A stretch of 64,000 nt of DNA from Planctomycetota bacterium. Lineage in GTDB: Bacteria; Planctomycetota; UBA1135. The notes under the pieces are model-generated. The model had not been told where the DNA came from. It did not search any database and saw nothing but the letters and a program-made list of their open reading frames with translations. The stretch lies in NCBI GenBank assembly GCA_008501825.1, contig QQUA01000019.1, positions 105,133 through 169,132 on the forward strand, read 5' to 3'. Made by a program: the position numbers and the translations under genes. Shown in pieces: positions 8,047 through 15,934 of the stretch (position 1 is the stretch's first letter; the number at the start of each line of letters is the position of its first letter).

Positions 8047-8637
8047 ATGCGACCCAAAACGACTCTCCCCCAATCCGAATGGGTTCCGGTTTACGCCTTC
8101 GCATGGGTGCTTTTGTGGATCTTTCCGTCCGGCTTCTGGATTTGGGCCACATTGGTTCCCTTGGTCCTGGCCAAACAGGGCCGCTTTCCCTGGACCGACC
8201 TTAGCGGCCGATTTGATTTCCGTCGTTCCCTATCCGGCTTTCTTCTGGCCAGCGGATTCACTTGGATTCCGGCTTGTTTACTGGGATTGTTGTTCGATTT
8301 TTGGCACTTTCGATGGCCGCCCCTGTCGGTGTTTTGGGGATTGGCTTTCGGAGCCGTCGTGGAGGAATGGTTTTTTCGCGGCTATTTGCAAAGCCGGCTA
8401 AGAAAGACTTGGGTGGAAAGACCCTTCATCCTCGGAGGGGCGGCAGGGCCGGCCATCGCCTGGAATGCGATCCTATTCGCCTTGGCTCACGTTCCCACCG
8501 CCGGCATTTCCGGCTCCTGGTTTCTGGTGTTTCCGGGCTTGGCTTTGGCCTGGTGCCGATCTCGATGCGGCAACCTTTTTCCGGGCATCGTTTTGCATCT
8601 GGTATTCAATCTTTGGCTGCTGGGCTTGACCGATTGA
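8047..8637 (+). CDS. CPBP-family glutamic intramembrane protease (MrtJ/MrtX-like)
   Basis: A 196-residue integral membrane protein carrying the Abi/CPBP (Rce1-like) catalytic signature: E106-E107-xxx-R111 (VVEEWFFRGY), H148 in LFALAHVP, and H184 with N188 in VLHLVFN. It is at the short end for the family. Members of this size encoded beside proteins with Cys-TM-Arg C-terminal tails are proposed to process those tails (MrtX for MYXO-CTERM, MrtJ for JDVT-CTERM). The gene just upstream encodes exactly such a protein, which makes a protease-substrate pair likely. The ATG at 8047 has no obvious Shine-Dalgarno sequence. Cleavage of that substrate is inference; CPBP family membership is seen directly. 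Confidence 0.85.
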   Translation: MRPKTTLPQSEWVPVYAFAWVLLWIFPSGFWIWATLVPLVLAKQGRFPWTDLSGRFDFRRSLSGFLLASGFTWIPACLLGLLFDFWHFRWPPLSVFWGLAFGAVVEEWFFRGYLQSRLRKTWVERPFILGGAAGPAIAWNAILFALAHVPTAGISGSWFLVFPGLALAWCRSRCGNLFPGIVLHLVFNLWLLGLTD

Positions 8638-8695
8638 ACCCAGGAATCAAGGAAACATCCGCTCGAGGATTTCGGCGGTGGTTTACAGTGCTTCC

Positions 8696-10156
8696 ATGCC
8701 GCTTCTCAGTTTGTTGATCTTGAGCTTGGGATGGCAAGGACCGAGTTCCGATTCCGCCCAGGAGGAAGTTGCGAAGCTTTCCAAGCCCAACATCATCCTG
8801 ATCATGGTGGACGATATGGGTTGGGCGGATTTGTCCGCCTACGGCGGAAAGGTGGTGCAAACTCCGCGCTTGGATCGTTTGGCCGAGGAAGGCATGGTTT
8901 TTACTCAAGCCTACTCCGGTTGCACGGTTTGCGCCCCGGCTCGGAGTACCTTGATGGACGGCCGGCACATGGGCCACACTTCGGTTCGCTTGAACACCGG
9001 CGGAGTCCCTTTACGGGCGGAAGACTTCACCTTGGCGGAAGCCTTGCGCAAAGCCGGTTATCAAGTCGGCGGCTTTGGAAAGTGGGGCCTAGGTGAACTG
9101 GGCACCGAAGGCGCGCCGGAAAAACAAGGATTCGACGAGTTCTTCGGCTATTACCATCAAATTCACGCTCACTATCATTTGCCTGATTACCTGATCCGCA
9201 ACGGGGAAAAGGTACCGCTCCCCGGAAACCGTGACTTTTACACGCAGTACCCCCACATGCGCTATAGCGGCCCGTTTCCGCTGGTGGATCCAGAAACCCA
9301 ATTGCGGCGGCAGTTCGCTCCTGAAATTATCTATCAAGAGACATTGGCCTTTCTCCGCCGGGCAGCCGCAAAGGAGCGCCCTTTCTTTTGTTACGCCGCC
9401 TGGACTCCCCCTCACGGGGAATACTTGATTCCCGAAGAATTCCGGGAATGGCCGCTATATGCCGAAAAAAAGAACTGGCCGGTTCGAGCGAAGGTCGTGG
9501 CCGCCTATCTATCCATGGTGGATCGCCACGTAGGAGGAGTTTTGGACCTTCTCGATCAATTGGAGCTTCGGGAAGAAACGCTGGTCTTCTTCCTTTCCGA
9601 TCACGGTGCGGATCTGGACTACGACGGCAGCTTGGACAGTTGCGGTCCGCTGCGAGGCAAGAAACGCACTCTGTACGAGGGAGGGTTGCGAGTTCCGATG
9701 CTCGTTTCTTGGCCGGGAGTCATTGAATCCGGCCGCCGGAGCGATCACCTTTGTTATTTTCCGGACTTCTTTCCCACTTTTTTGGAACTGGCTCAAGCTC
9801 CGATCCCTGAACGGCTCGACGGAATTTCATTCCTTGCCACGTTGCGAGCTCAGGGAGAACAACGACAGCATCCACATTTGTATTGGGAATGGGCGCGCTA
9901 CGACTGGGGCAAGAAACAATTGGTGGAAAACGGTCTCATGCAAGCCGTCCGCATGGGACCCTGGAAAGGAATCTCCCTTCATCCTCAAGAACCGTTTCAA
10001 TTGTTTCATCTGGAGCGGGACCCCGGTGAAAGGCAAAACCTTGCCGCCGACCATCCTGACCTCGTCCGCCGCTTGCGGGAGATCATGAAAGACTCTCACC
10101 GGCCGATGAGGGCGCAACAAGAGCCGCCTCGATTGGAGGGAAAAGCCTTCCGTTAG
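8696..10156 (+). CDS. Secreted type I sulfatase (formylglycine-dependent)
   Basis: About 486 residues from the ATG at 8696; the frame can also start at GTG 8678. A short signal peptide (MPLLSLLILSLGWQ) implies export. PNIILIMVDDMGWADLSAYGG provides the Asp-Asp metal ligands. VCAPARSTLMDGRH contains the C-x-P-x-R core, with C79 the residue oxidised to formylglycine. SDHGAD near residue 300 supplies further metal ligands. The size and layout match arylsulfatase-A-like enzymes that desulfate polysaccharides or glycans, abundant in Planctomycetota. The stop overlaps the convergent Lgt-like gene by three bases. No sulfatase-maturing enzyme is visible in the window. The natural substrate cannot be told. 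Confidence 0.93.
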   Translation: MPLLSLLILSLGWQGPSSDSAQEEVAKLSKPNIILIMVDDMGWADLSAYGGKVVQTPRLDRLAEEGMVFTQAYSGCTVCAPARSTLMDGRHMGHTSVRLNTGGVPLRAEDFTLAEALRKAGYQVGGFGKWGLGELGTEGAPEKQGFDEFFGYYHQIHAHYHLPDYLIRNGEKVPLPGNRDFYTQYPHMRYSGPFPLVDPETQLRRQFAPEIIYQETLAFLRRAAAKERPFFCYAAWTPPHGEYLIPEEFREWPLYAEKKNWPVRAKVVAAYLSMVDRHVGGVLDLLDQLELREETLVFFLSDHGADLDYDGSLDSCGPLRGKKRTLYEGGLRVPMLVSWPGVIESGRRSDHLCYFPDFFPTFLELAQAPIPERLDGISFLATLRAQGEQRQHPHLYWEWARYDWGKKQLVENGLMQAVRMGPWKGISLHPQEPFQLFHLERDPGERQNLAADHPDLVRRLREIMKDSHRPMRAQQEPPRLEGKAFR

Positions 10157-10917
10157 TTCCCGGTTTGGCTCTGCATTCGACCTGCCAACCTCCACCGCCT
10201 CCAAGCCCAAAAACTCAAGGCCAAGGAAACGATGGCCAGCCACTGGGCCGGCGTCAAGCCGCCATAGCGGGGATCGGCTTGTCCGATCCAGCCCCGGGCT
10301 TGCAAAGAGGAAAGCTGGTCAGCCTCGATGCGCAGGGAATCCAAAATCAATCGGCCCGCCGCGTAGCCCCAAACGAATACGAAAGCCAAGCCGCCGGGGC
10401 GGAGCCTTGAAGCCAATCGCCAAAGCAGCATGCACAAGATCAATCCCCAAAGAGCTTCCAACATGCCAAGATCCAATCTCAGGCCATCGGGATATTCGAT
10501 CGCAGGAAAGCCTTGATAACGCAATCCGGGATGATCTCCTTGGCTCCAGCAATAAAGCCGACTCACAACCACGGAGGGTGCGGCGCCGACTGCCAGCAAG
10601 TCCAAGTTGGGAGCGGGAGCTTGGCGCCGCAATCGACTGAATTCCACGCCCTGCAAGAAGAAAAAGAACAAGGCGCCGGCCAAGGAAAGGCCGTTACTCA
10701 GATCAAAGAGATAAGCGAAAGGATGTTCGGCAAAGGCTGCCGGTTTGTAGGCGACTACGGCGAAAAGGTGTCCGCCCAAAACCGCGGCGATGCCGGCCAT
10801 GGCCAACAGCAGTAGCATTTCTCCCCAACTTCGCCCATGCCTTCTTCCGAAGCGGAAAGCGGTCGATGCCCCGACCAAAGCAGCCAGAATGCTTACCCCC
10901 AGGAAGGTCGGATCCAT
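10153..10917 (-). CDS. Lgt-like (prolipoprotein diacylglyceryl transferase-related) membrane protein, probably not a standard Lgt
   Basis: A 254-residue polytopic protein with the overall plan of Lgt: seven or so membrane helices, a central loop, DLGMLEALWGL where Lgt has HPxQLYE, and GRLILDSLRIE matching the conserved C-terminal Arg helix. However, the signature SFHGG is replaced by SLAGA, so the essential His is gone, and the GRIGNFxNGE segment reads SRLYCWSQGD. It is therefore probably a paralogue with altered or lost activity, not the housekeeping enzyme. Similar Lgt-like proteins occur in Planctomycetota and Bacteroidetes. The ATG is at 10917. It meets the sulfatase gene tail to tail. 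Function unknown. Confidence 0.7.
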   Translation of the reverse strand: MDPTFLGVSILAALVGASTAFRFGRRHGRSWGEMLLLLAMAGIAAVLGGHLFAVVAYKPAAFAEHPFAYLFDLSNGLSLAGALFFFFLQGVEFSRLRRQAPAPNLDLLAVGAAPSVVVSRLYCWSQGDHPGLRYQGFPAIEYPDGLRLDLGMLEALWGLILCMLLWRLASRLRPGGLAFVFVWGYAAGRLILDSLRIEADQLSSLQARGWIGQADPRYGGLTPAQWLAIVSLALSFWAWRRWRLAGRMQSQTGN

Positions 10918-10940
10918 TGGCTAAGCCGACCTCGCTGGTT

Positions 10941-12137
10941 TTAGAAAACCGGCCCTTGCCAGTCCCGTCGCGGCCGGCCGAATAAATAACCTTGAAACAA
11001 ATCGCAGCCGACGCTGAGCAGGGCTTCCCGCTCTTCCTCGGTTTCCACGCCTTCGCTGATGAATGAAATATTCAAATCACGGCCGAGCTCGAGCATGGTC
11101 TTGATGACCTTCAATTGAGTGGTCTTTTGAGTAACTCCCCGGATTAACAGCATGTCCAGTTTGGCGATGTCCGGTTCCAGGGCGGAGAATGCAGCCAAGC
11201 TGTTGTGACCCGCCCCCAGATCATCCAAGGCAATGCGATAACCCATTTCCCGTAAAGCCTTGATCCGATCGCGGGCTCCGGGAATGGTCTCCAGAGATTC
11301 GCGTTCGGTAATTTCCAACACCACATTCTCGGAATATTGAGAAAGGGGAGCGTCGGCATCGAATAATTGCGGATCCTGCAAGTCCTGGTGATGGAGGTTC
11401 AGGAATACCGTAATGCCGTCGGAATGAACCGACAATTTCTGAGCCGCTTGCTCGCGCACGATTCGACCGACATCGTGTACCCGGCCCAACCTCTCCGCCA
11501 CTTCGAACAGGGACATCGGGTCGGCCAAGGTGGATTCATCGGTCCGCAGCAACACCTCTCTTCCGACCTGCTTGCGTTGTTTCCAAGACACGATCGGTTG
11601 AGAAGCCAACCAAATGGTTTCCATGGCGGACTCGAATTGAGCCTCAGCTCCGCCTGTATCTCCGGAAAGGTAATTTCGGCCCGAAACCAACGAGAAAGCC
11701 TCTCGTTTCGCCATCGCCAAGCGGCGGCAACTGACTCCGTACTGGACCGTATAGCGCAGTTCCTTGATTCGAAAGGGTTTGGTCAAATAGCGCAGAGCTC
11801 CATATTCCAGCGCTTGGATTGCCGAATCCAAGGTCGGTTCTCCGGTCACCAAAATCACCGGCAAATCCAAATCGAATTGGCGAATCTTGCGAAGCAATTC
11901 AACCCCGTCCAAATTGGGCATGGCCAAATCGCTGATCACCAAATCCAAACCTCCGCCGCGAACCACTTCCAAAGCTTCCAATCCGTTCTTGGCCGTAAAC
12001 ACTTCATAGTCCCGGCTTAGAACGCGGAGATAGAGGTCCAGAATTCCCGGCTCATCATCCACCACCAAGATTGCCGCAGTACGGGATTTCGCTTCTTGCT
12101 CGTTCACAGGTGGAAGGATGGTCAAGGGGATGCCCAA
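10941..12137 (-). CDS. REC-EAL response regulator, predicted c-di-GMP phosphodiesterase
   Basis: A 398-residue two-domain protein. The N-terminal receiver domain (about 20-140) has the acidic pocket VVDDEP and the phosphoacceptor D70 in VISDLAMP, plus TKPF. The C-terminal EAL domain (about 165-395) keeps the metal and catalytic set: E in the EVLLR variant of EAL, N in FLNLHH, E in LEITERE, DD in ALDDLGAGHNS, K and D in KLDMLLIRG, and E in ISEGVE, ending with QGYLFGRP. It should thus hydrolyse c-di-GMP to pGpG, switched by phosphorylation. No histidine kinase is adjacent. The apparent start is TTG (12137-12135); a later TTG or GTG is possible since no ATG lies near. Confidence 0.88.
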   Translation of the reverse strand: MGIPLTILPPVNEQEAKSRTAAILVVDDEPGILDLYLRVLSRDYEVFTAKNGLEALEVVRGGGLDLVISDLAMPNLDGVELLRKIRQFDLDLPVILVTGEPTLDSAIQALEYGALRYLTKPFRIKELRYTVQYGVSCRRLAMAKREAFSLVSGRNYLSGDTGGAEAQFESAMETIWLASQPIVSWKQRKQVGREVLLRTDESTLADPMSLFEVAERLGRVHDVGRIVREQAAQKLSVHSDGITVFLNLHHQDLQDPQLFDADAPLSQYSENVVLEITERESLETIPGARDRIKALREMGYRIALDDLGAGHNSLAAFSALEPDIAKLDMLLIRGVTQKTTQLKVIKTMLELGRDLNISFISEGVETEEEREALLSVGCDLFQGYLFGRPRRDWQGPVF

Positions 12138-12245
12138 CCGGGCCGAGGTCGCCAGGGCATCTTAATCCCTGAGCCTTGGGAATTCACCCATCTTCTGGCT
12201 ATCGAGTAGTTTGCAAGCTCTGGACAAGCCTGCGCCGCCCCTAAA

Positions 12246-13457
12246 ATGCAAACCGTGAGTTCCGCCCCGCGCATCGAAGGTCAATGCCTGCCCGGCTTTG
12301 AACCGGTTGGAGAGACTTTTGCCGAGAATTTCGACAAGAGAAAGGAAGTTGGAGCCGCCTTTTGTGCCTGGTATCGAGGGCAAAAGGTGGTCGATCTATG
12401 GGGTGGATGGGCGGATCCTGAATCCAAGCTTTCCTGGCAATCAGACTCTTTGATTCCGGTGTTTTCCGCCACCAAGGGATTCGTGGCGGTTTGTTTGGCC
12501 CTGCTGCGGCAACGCGGGTCGTGGCAACCGCAAATACCATTGCAAACTTACTGGCCGGCCTTTCAAAACATCGGCGACGGCGCCATTCAAACCGGCGATT
12601 TACTCAACCACCGTTCCGGTCTTTGCGCCTTGGATCACCCTCTAGATCAGGAAGCCCTGGATAACCGGGAGAAAATCCTTTCCGCCCTGGAAAGCCAGCA
12701 ACCCCTATGGCCGCCAGGAAGTGCCCAAGGGTATGGAGCGGTGACGTTCGGCCTTTACGCCGGTGAATTGGTCCGGCGCCTCAGTGGCCGAAGCGTGGGC
12801 CGTTTCCTGGCCGAAGAAGTTGCCGGCCCGTGGCAAGCCGATGTTTTTCTCGGCTTGCCGGAGCAGCACTTTTCCCGCATGGCCAAGTTAATTCCTCCCG
12901 GAGCCAAAGATTTTTGGACCAAGGTGGTGCCTACTTTGTTGTTTGGAAATTCCGTGGAAACCCGGATCTACCGGGCTTTCTTGCGGTCCAATTCCGACAC
13001 TGCAAGAGCGTTCGCCAACCCGGCCGATCTCGGCCGGCGAGGTCTTCCGCTTTTCAACCATCCGCAAGTTTGGCAAATGGAGTTGCCTTGGGTGAACGGC
13101 ATCGCCAGTGCCCGCGGCTTGGCCACCCTTTACGCAGAAATGATCGGCGCCGGCCCCTCCCACCCGAATGCAAAACTGGAACCCGAAACCCTGGCCGCTC
13201 TGGAAAAACGGCAGAGTTGGAGCCGCGATCGAGTCCTCCGCAAAGATATGGGCTACTCATTTGGCTTCGTCAAAGAAGAAGGGCACCTTTATTCTCCAGA
13301 GATCACCAGTTTCGGCCATCCCGGCGCCGGAGGCTCGGTTGGTTGGGCCGATCCTCGACGAAATTTGGCCTTCGGCTACGTCATGAACCGCATGGACCAC
13401 CGCTTGCGATCCCCCCGGGCCCTCGCCCTGAGTCATAGCTTGTACCGATGTCTGTAA
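12246..13457 (+). CDS. Beta-lactamase-fold serine hydrolase (EstB/class C-like esterase)
   Basis: A 403-residue protein of the beta-lactamase/transpeptidase-like superfamily. The SxxK nucleophile motif is S74-A-T-K77 in VFSATKGF, the usual place in family VIII esterases. YGAVTFG supplies the Tyr of the second motif, and FGHPGAGGSVGWADP near the end replaces the KTG box, as in esterases. WGGWADP is also characteristic. No signal peptide is evident, so it is probably cytoplasmic and hydrolyses esters rather than beta-lactams. The next gene starts within its last ten bases, so the two are translationally coupled and may act in one small-molecule pathway. Confidence 0.87.
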   Translation: MQTVSSAPRIEGQCLPGFEPVGETFAENFDKRKEVGAAFCAWYRGQKVVDLWGGWADPESKLSWQSDSLIPVFSATKGFVAVCLALLRQRGSWQPQIPLQTYWPAFQNIGDGAIQTGDLLNHRSGLCALDHPLDQEALDNREKILSALESQQPLWPPGSAQGYGAVTFGLYAGELVRRLSGRSVGRFLAEEVAGPWQADVFLGLPEQHFSRMAKLIPPGAKDFWTKVVPTLLFGNSVETRIYRAFLRSNSDTARAFANPADLGRRGLPLFNHPQVWQMELPWVNGIASARGLATLYAEMIGAGPSHPNAKLEPETLAALEKRQSWSRDRVLRKDMGYSFGFVKEEGHLYSPEITSFGHPGAGGSVGWADPRRNLAFGYVMNRMDHRLRSPRALALSHSLYRCL

Positions 13458-14515
13458 CCCAACCTCCCTCCTGCCCCTTTCCGCTGCAAACCCGGTCCCT
13501 GGCCAAAACAACGCCGGGCCCGCCGTTGCTCATTGAGGGAGAGGCCGGCCTGCAGCAACTCATGGCCTGGCTGCAAGAAAATCGGGATTGGTGGCGGCAG
13601 CAGCGAGTCGAGCACGGCGCCTTGCTATTTCGAGGTTTCCAGGTGGGCACCGCCCAAGCTTTTGAACAAATCGCTCTGACCATGGAGCCGGAGCTACAAA
13701 ACCACTATTTGGGAACTTCGCCCCGAGAAGCGATCACCCCCTACACCTTCTCCGCCAGCGAGTTGCCGGGCTTTTATCCCATTCCCCAACATTTGGAGAT
13801 GAGCTTTCTTGCCACTCCGCCTCGCTGGTTGTTCTTCTACTGTTTGCACGCACCCAAGCGCGGCGGAGAAACGCCGCTGACCGATTTCCGCCGGGTCATG
13901 CAAGACCTCGATCCTGAGGTCCTGCGGCGCTTTCAAGAAGGCGGGCTACGCATCATCCGCAACTACAACGGACCCGAGGCCAAGGACGGCTGGGATTTAT
14001 GGAAGATGAAAGCTTGGCACGAAGTCTTTGCGACTACCGACCGAAATGAAGTGGAAAAGCAATGTGCCGAGCAGGGATTCCATCCGGAGTGGCTGGAGCA
14101 AGGGAGGCTGCGACTGACCCACGAGCAAAACGCCTGTCGAAAACATCCGGAGACTGGCGAAGATGTGTGGTCGAATCACGTGCAGGTGTTTCACTTGGAC
14201 GCGGCACCGCTCGAATATCAGAGTATTCTTCGACACGGCAAGAGGTTCGGCGTATTTCCTTGGTACTGGCTGGCGAAAATCTTGGTAGCCATCAAACGCC
14301 GCCGCCCGAGCTTGGCTCAGGCTTTGCACTGCACTTATCGCGATGGAAGCGAAATTCCCAAGGCGGACCTGAAGCACTTACAGCAAGTCATTTGGCGACA
14401 TCTCACCGCCATTCCCTGGCAAAAAGGAGACATTCTTGCCATTGACAATGCCTCGGTAGCCCACGGCCGTTTGCCTTATCGGGGCGAAAGAGAAATCCTG
14501 GTGGCCTGGGCTTAG
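13448..14515 (+). CDS. TauD/TfdA (SyrP-like) Fe(II)/2-oxoglutarate-dependent oxygenase
   Basis: A 355-residue oxygenase of the TauD/CAS-like group. The first iron-binding motif is H115-x-E117 in PQHLEMSF; Glu in place of Asp is common in the SyrP/clavaminate-synthase-like branch. The distal His is H339 in SVAHGRLPYRGERE, with the 2-oxoglutarate-binding Arg shortly after. GALLFRGF and APKRGGETPLTD are typical family segments. Such enzymes hydroxylate amino acids or small molecules in secondary metabolism. The ATG lies inside the end of the esterase gene (10-base overlap), implying coupled expression. The substrate is not predictable. Confidence 0.9.
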   Translation: MSVTQPPSCPFPLQTRSLAKTTPGPPLLIEGEAGLQQLMAWLQENRDWWRQQRVEHGALLFRGFQVGTAQAFEQIALTMEPELQNHYLGTSPREAITPYTFSASELPGFYPIPQHLEMSFLATPPRWLFFYCLHAPKRGGETPLTDFRRVMQDLDPEVLRRFQEGGLRIIRNYNGPEAKDGWDLWKMKAWHEVFATTDRNEVEKQCAEQGFHPEWLEQGRLRLTHEQNACRKHPETGEDVWSNHVQVFHLDAAPLEYQSILRHGKRFGVFPWYWLAKILVAIKRRRPSLAQALHCTYRDGSEIPKADLKHLQQVIWRHLTAIPWQKGDILAIDNASVAHGRLPYRGEREILVAWA

Positions 14516-14557
14516 ATCCAGTCTGGTAGTCGTCTTCCCTGGCCAATCTGCCGGGTT

Positions 14558-14953
14558 TCAAGCCTGAAATCGATCGGCCAACTTGGTTCCAGCCGCCAAG
14601 CCGGCAAAAAGGGCCAAGAGGCCGGCAAGGTTGTGGATGGCGACGTTGGCTAAAGCGGCGGCATATTGCTTCTCGGCGATCAATTCCCCGGTTTGGAAGG
14701 TGAAGGTGGAATACGTGGTAAAGGCTCCCATGAAGCCCACCAAAACCACCAGTCGCAGCTCAGCACTTTCTTGGAAATGACGCTCAGCCAATGCCCAAAT
14801 CAGGGCGAAAGCGAAACATCCAAGCAGATTGACCAAGAGGGTGCCCCAAGGGAAACCAGGTTCATGCAGGCGTTGCACGAATTGGGTTAAGCCGTAGCGG
14901 GCCAGGGTGCCGAGGCCTCCGGCCACCGCCAACCACATCCATCTTTGCCACAA
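14558..14953 (-). CDS. crcB: Fluoride channel CrcB/FluC
   Basis: A 131-residue four-helix membrane protein that acts as a dual-topology dimer exporting fluoride. Family motifs are clear: GGLGTLARYGL near the N-terminus, GTLLVNLLGCF with the conserved Asn, and GFMGAFTTYSTF with the break helix and Phe-box residues. Length is normal. The ATG is at 14953. I looked for the fluoride riboswitch often found upstream and did not find one. Monocistronic, convergent with the oxygenase gene. Confidence 0.95.
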   Translation of the reverse strand: MWQRWMWLAVAGGLGTLARYGLTQFVQRLHEPGFPWGTLLVNLLGCFAFALIWALAERHFQESAELRLVVLVGFMGAFTTYSTFTFQTGELIAEKQYAAALANVAIHNLAGLLALFAGLAAGTKLADRFQA

Positions 14954-14989
14954 ATGCTTTTCCTCTCAGCCGCGGGTTTCTGAAAGTGG

Positions 14990-15198
14990 ATTCTAGGCCG
15001 TGCTTGCCCGCAGGCGGAAGTTTTTCGCCCTGCCTGTAACCTGCGGGGTAGTCTTCATTGCCGCGAAACCGGCTTCGCAAGGAACGGAGGTCCCTCTCCC
15101 CAGGGTCATTGCCTATTCCCGTCCGAGCTGGAAGGAAGTTGGTTTCGAAGGTTTTCGCGAGCCGCCGACAAGGGTTCATCGGCGGCCCGCTTTTTTTT
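14990..15198 (+). ncRNA. Candidate small RNA or leader ending in an intrinsic terminator (gap between crcB and desaturase)
   Basis: The 319-base gap 14954-15272 holds no convincing protein gene. On the plus strand it contains an 8-bp hairpin (CCCGCAGG at 15007-15014 pairing with CCTGCGGG at 15040-15047), further small GC stems, and a strong terminator at 15161-15198. No plus-strand gene precedes it, since crcB runs the other way, so the terminator implies an unannotated transcript starting near 14990. I do not recognise the RNA family. It could alternatively be a terminated leader of the desaturase gene. Confidence 0.3.
15161..15198 (+). terminator. Orphan intrinsic terminator
   Basis: An 8-bp perfect stem GCCGCCGA/TCGGCGGC (15161-15168 and 15179-15186) with a ten-base loop, followed by CCGC and eight T residues. 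It has the full form of a Rho-independent terminator on the plus strand, although no plus-strand coding gene lies just upstream. Confidence 0.8.
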
Positions 15199-15272
15199 GG
15201 GAACGAAATGCAAATTCCTACAGCCTAAAGATAGACTGAACCGAGGAAGGGTTAAAACAAGCAAAGAGAGCT

Positions 15273-15932
15273 ATGCTCACCGTCGGGGGGATGGTGTTGG
15301 TGACCTACTTGCTTTTCCTAGGGCAGGTTGGCGTCCACAATTGCATCCACGGTTCCATGTTTCCCAGGAATCCGACCTGGAACCGGTGGTTTGGGGAATT
15401 CGTATGTTCCTTATGCTTGATGTGTTACGGCGGTTGGAGAGCGGCTCACGTGTTGCACCACCGCTACACCAACACGGATATGGATCCCCATTGCGTGGAT
15501 CGGCCTTTTCTGGCCTATATGCTCAGCCACACCTGGAGAATCGCTCGTAAGTTTTGGTCTTGGAAGGCTTTGGGCCTGAGTCTCTTGCCGCCACTGGCGC
15601 TCTGCGGAATCGTGATTGGGGCTCGATGGCAGTGGGCTCAAGACTGGCTTGGACTGCGCTGGATCCTGCTGTTTTGGTTCATTCCGGTTGTACTGGTGCA
15701 CTTCATCATGGCCCATTTCAATTGGGTCACTCACGTCGGCCTGCCGACGGGCTCAGGACGCGATACCCGGAATTTAACCGCCGGCTTGTGGCCCTGGATC
15801 AATCGCCTCAGCTTCAACTTTTATCTACACGCCGAGCACCACCGGGAACCTTTGGTCGCCATACCCAAAATGCCCGCCGGGCCCCCAATGAAGGACCCGG
15901 CGGGAAAGGCGAAAGCGAACGAAATGCCCTGA
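15273..15932 (+). CDS. Membrane fatty acid desaturase-type di-iron enzyme (short form)
   Basis: A 219-residue membrane protein with three His clusters of the desaturase/hydroxylase superfamily: H22-x-x-x-H26 (HNCIH), H59-x-x-H62-H63 (HVLHHRYTN) and HAEHH near residue 190. These bind the di-iron centre that inserts double bonds or hydroxyls into acyl chains or related lipids. At about 220 residues it is shorter than usual acyl desaturases (300 or more). An in-frame TGA 39 bases upstream of the ATG shows that the N-terminus is not simply misassigned. GAGGAA upstream of the ATG is a plausible ribosome site. It could also be a carotenoid- or sterol-modifying relative. Confidence 0.82.
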   Translation: MLTVGGMVLVTYLLFLGQVGVHNCIHGSMFPRNPTWNRWFGEFVCSLCLMCYGGWRAAHVLHHRYTNTDMDPHCVDRPFLAYMLSHTWRIARKFWSWKALGLSLLPPLALCGIVIGARWQWAQDWLGLRWILLFWFIPVVLVHFIMAHFNWVTHVGLPTGSGRDTRNLTAGLWPWINRLSFNFYLHAEHHREPLVAIPKMPAGPPMKDPAGKAKANEMP

Positions 15933-15934
15933 GA

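Noticed and set aside
14954..15120. Fluoride riboswitch upstream of crcB
   Set aside because: The minus-strand leader lacks the paired GATG and CCTACTG-type segments of the known aptamer; only unrelated GC stems are present.
15120..15160. SRP RNA-like GGAAGGAAG within the candidate transcript
   Set aside because: The flanking bases do not fit the conserved SRP apical loop, and the symmetric helix expected around it is absent.
15000..15239. Possible 79-codon plus-strand gene in the crcB-desaturase gap
   Set aside because: It begins with GTG, runs through a strong terminator hairpin and has no recognisable protein features.
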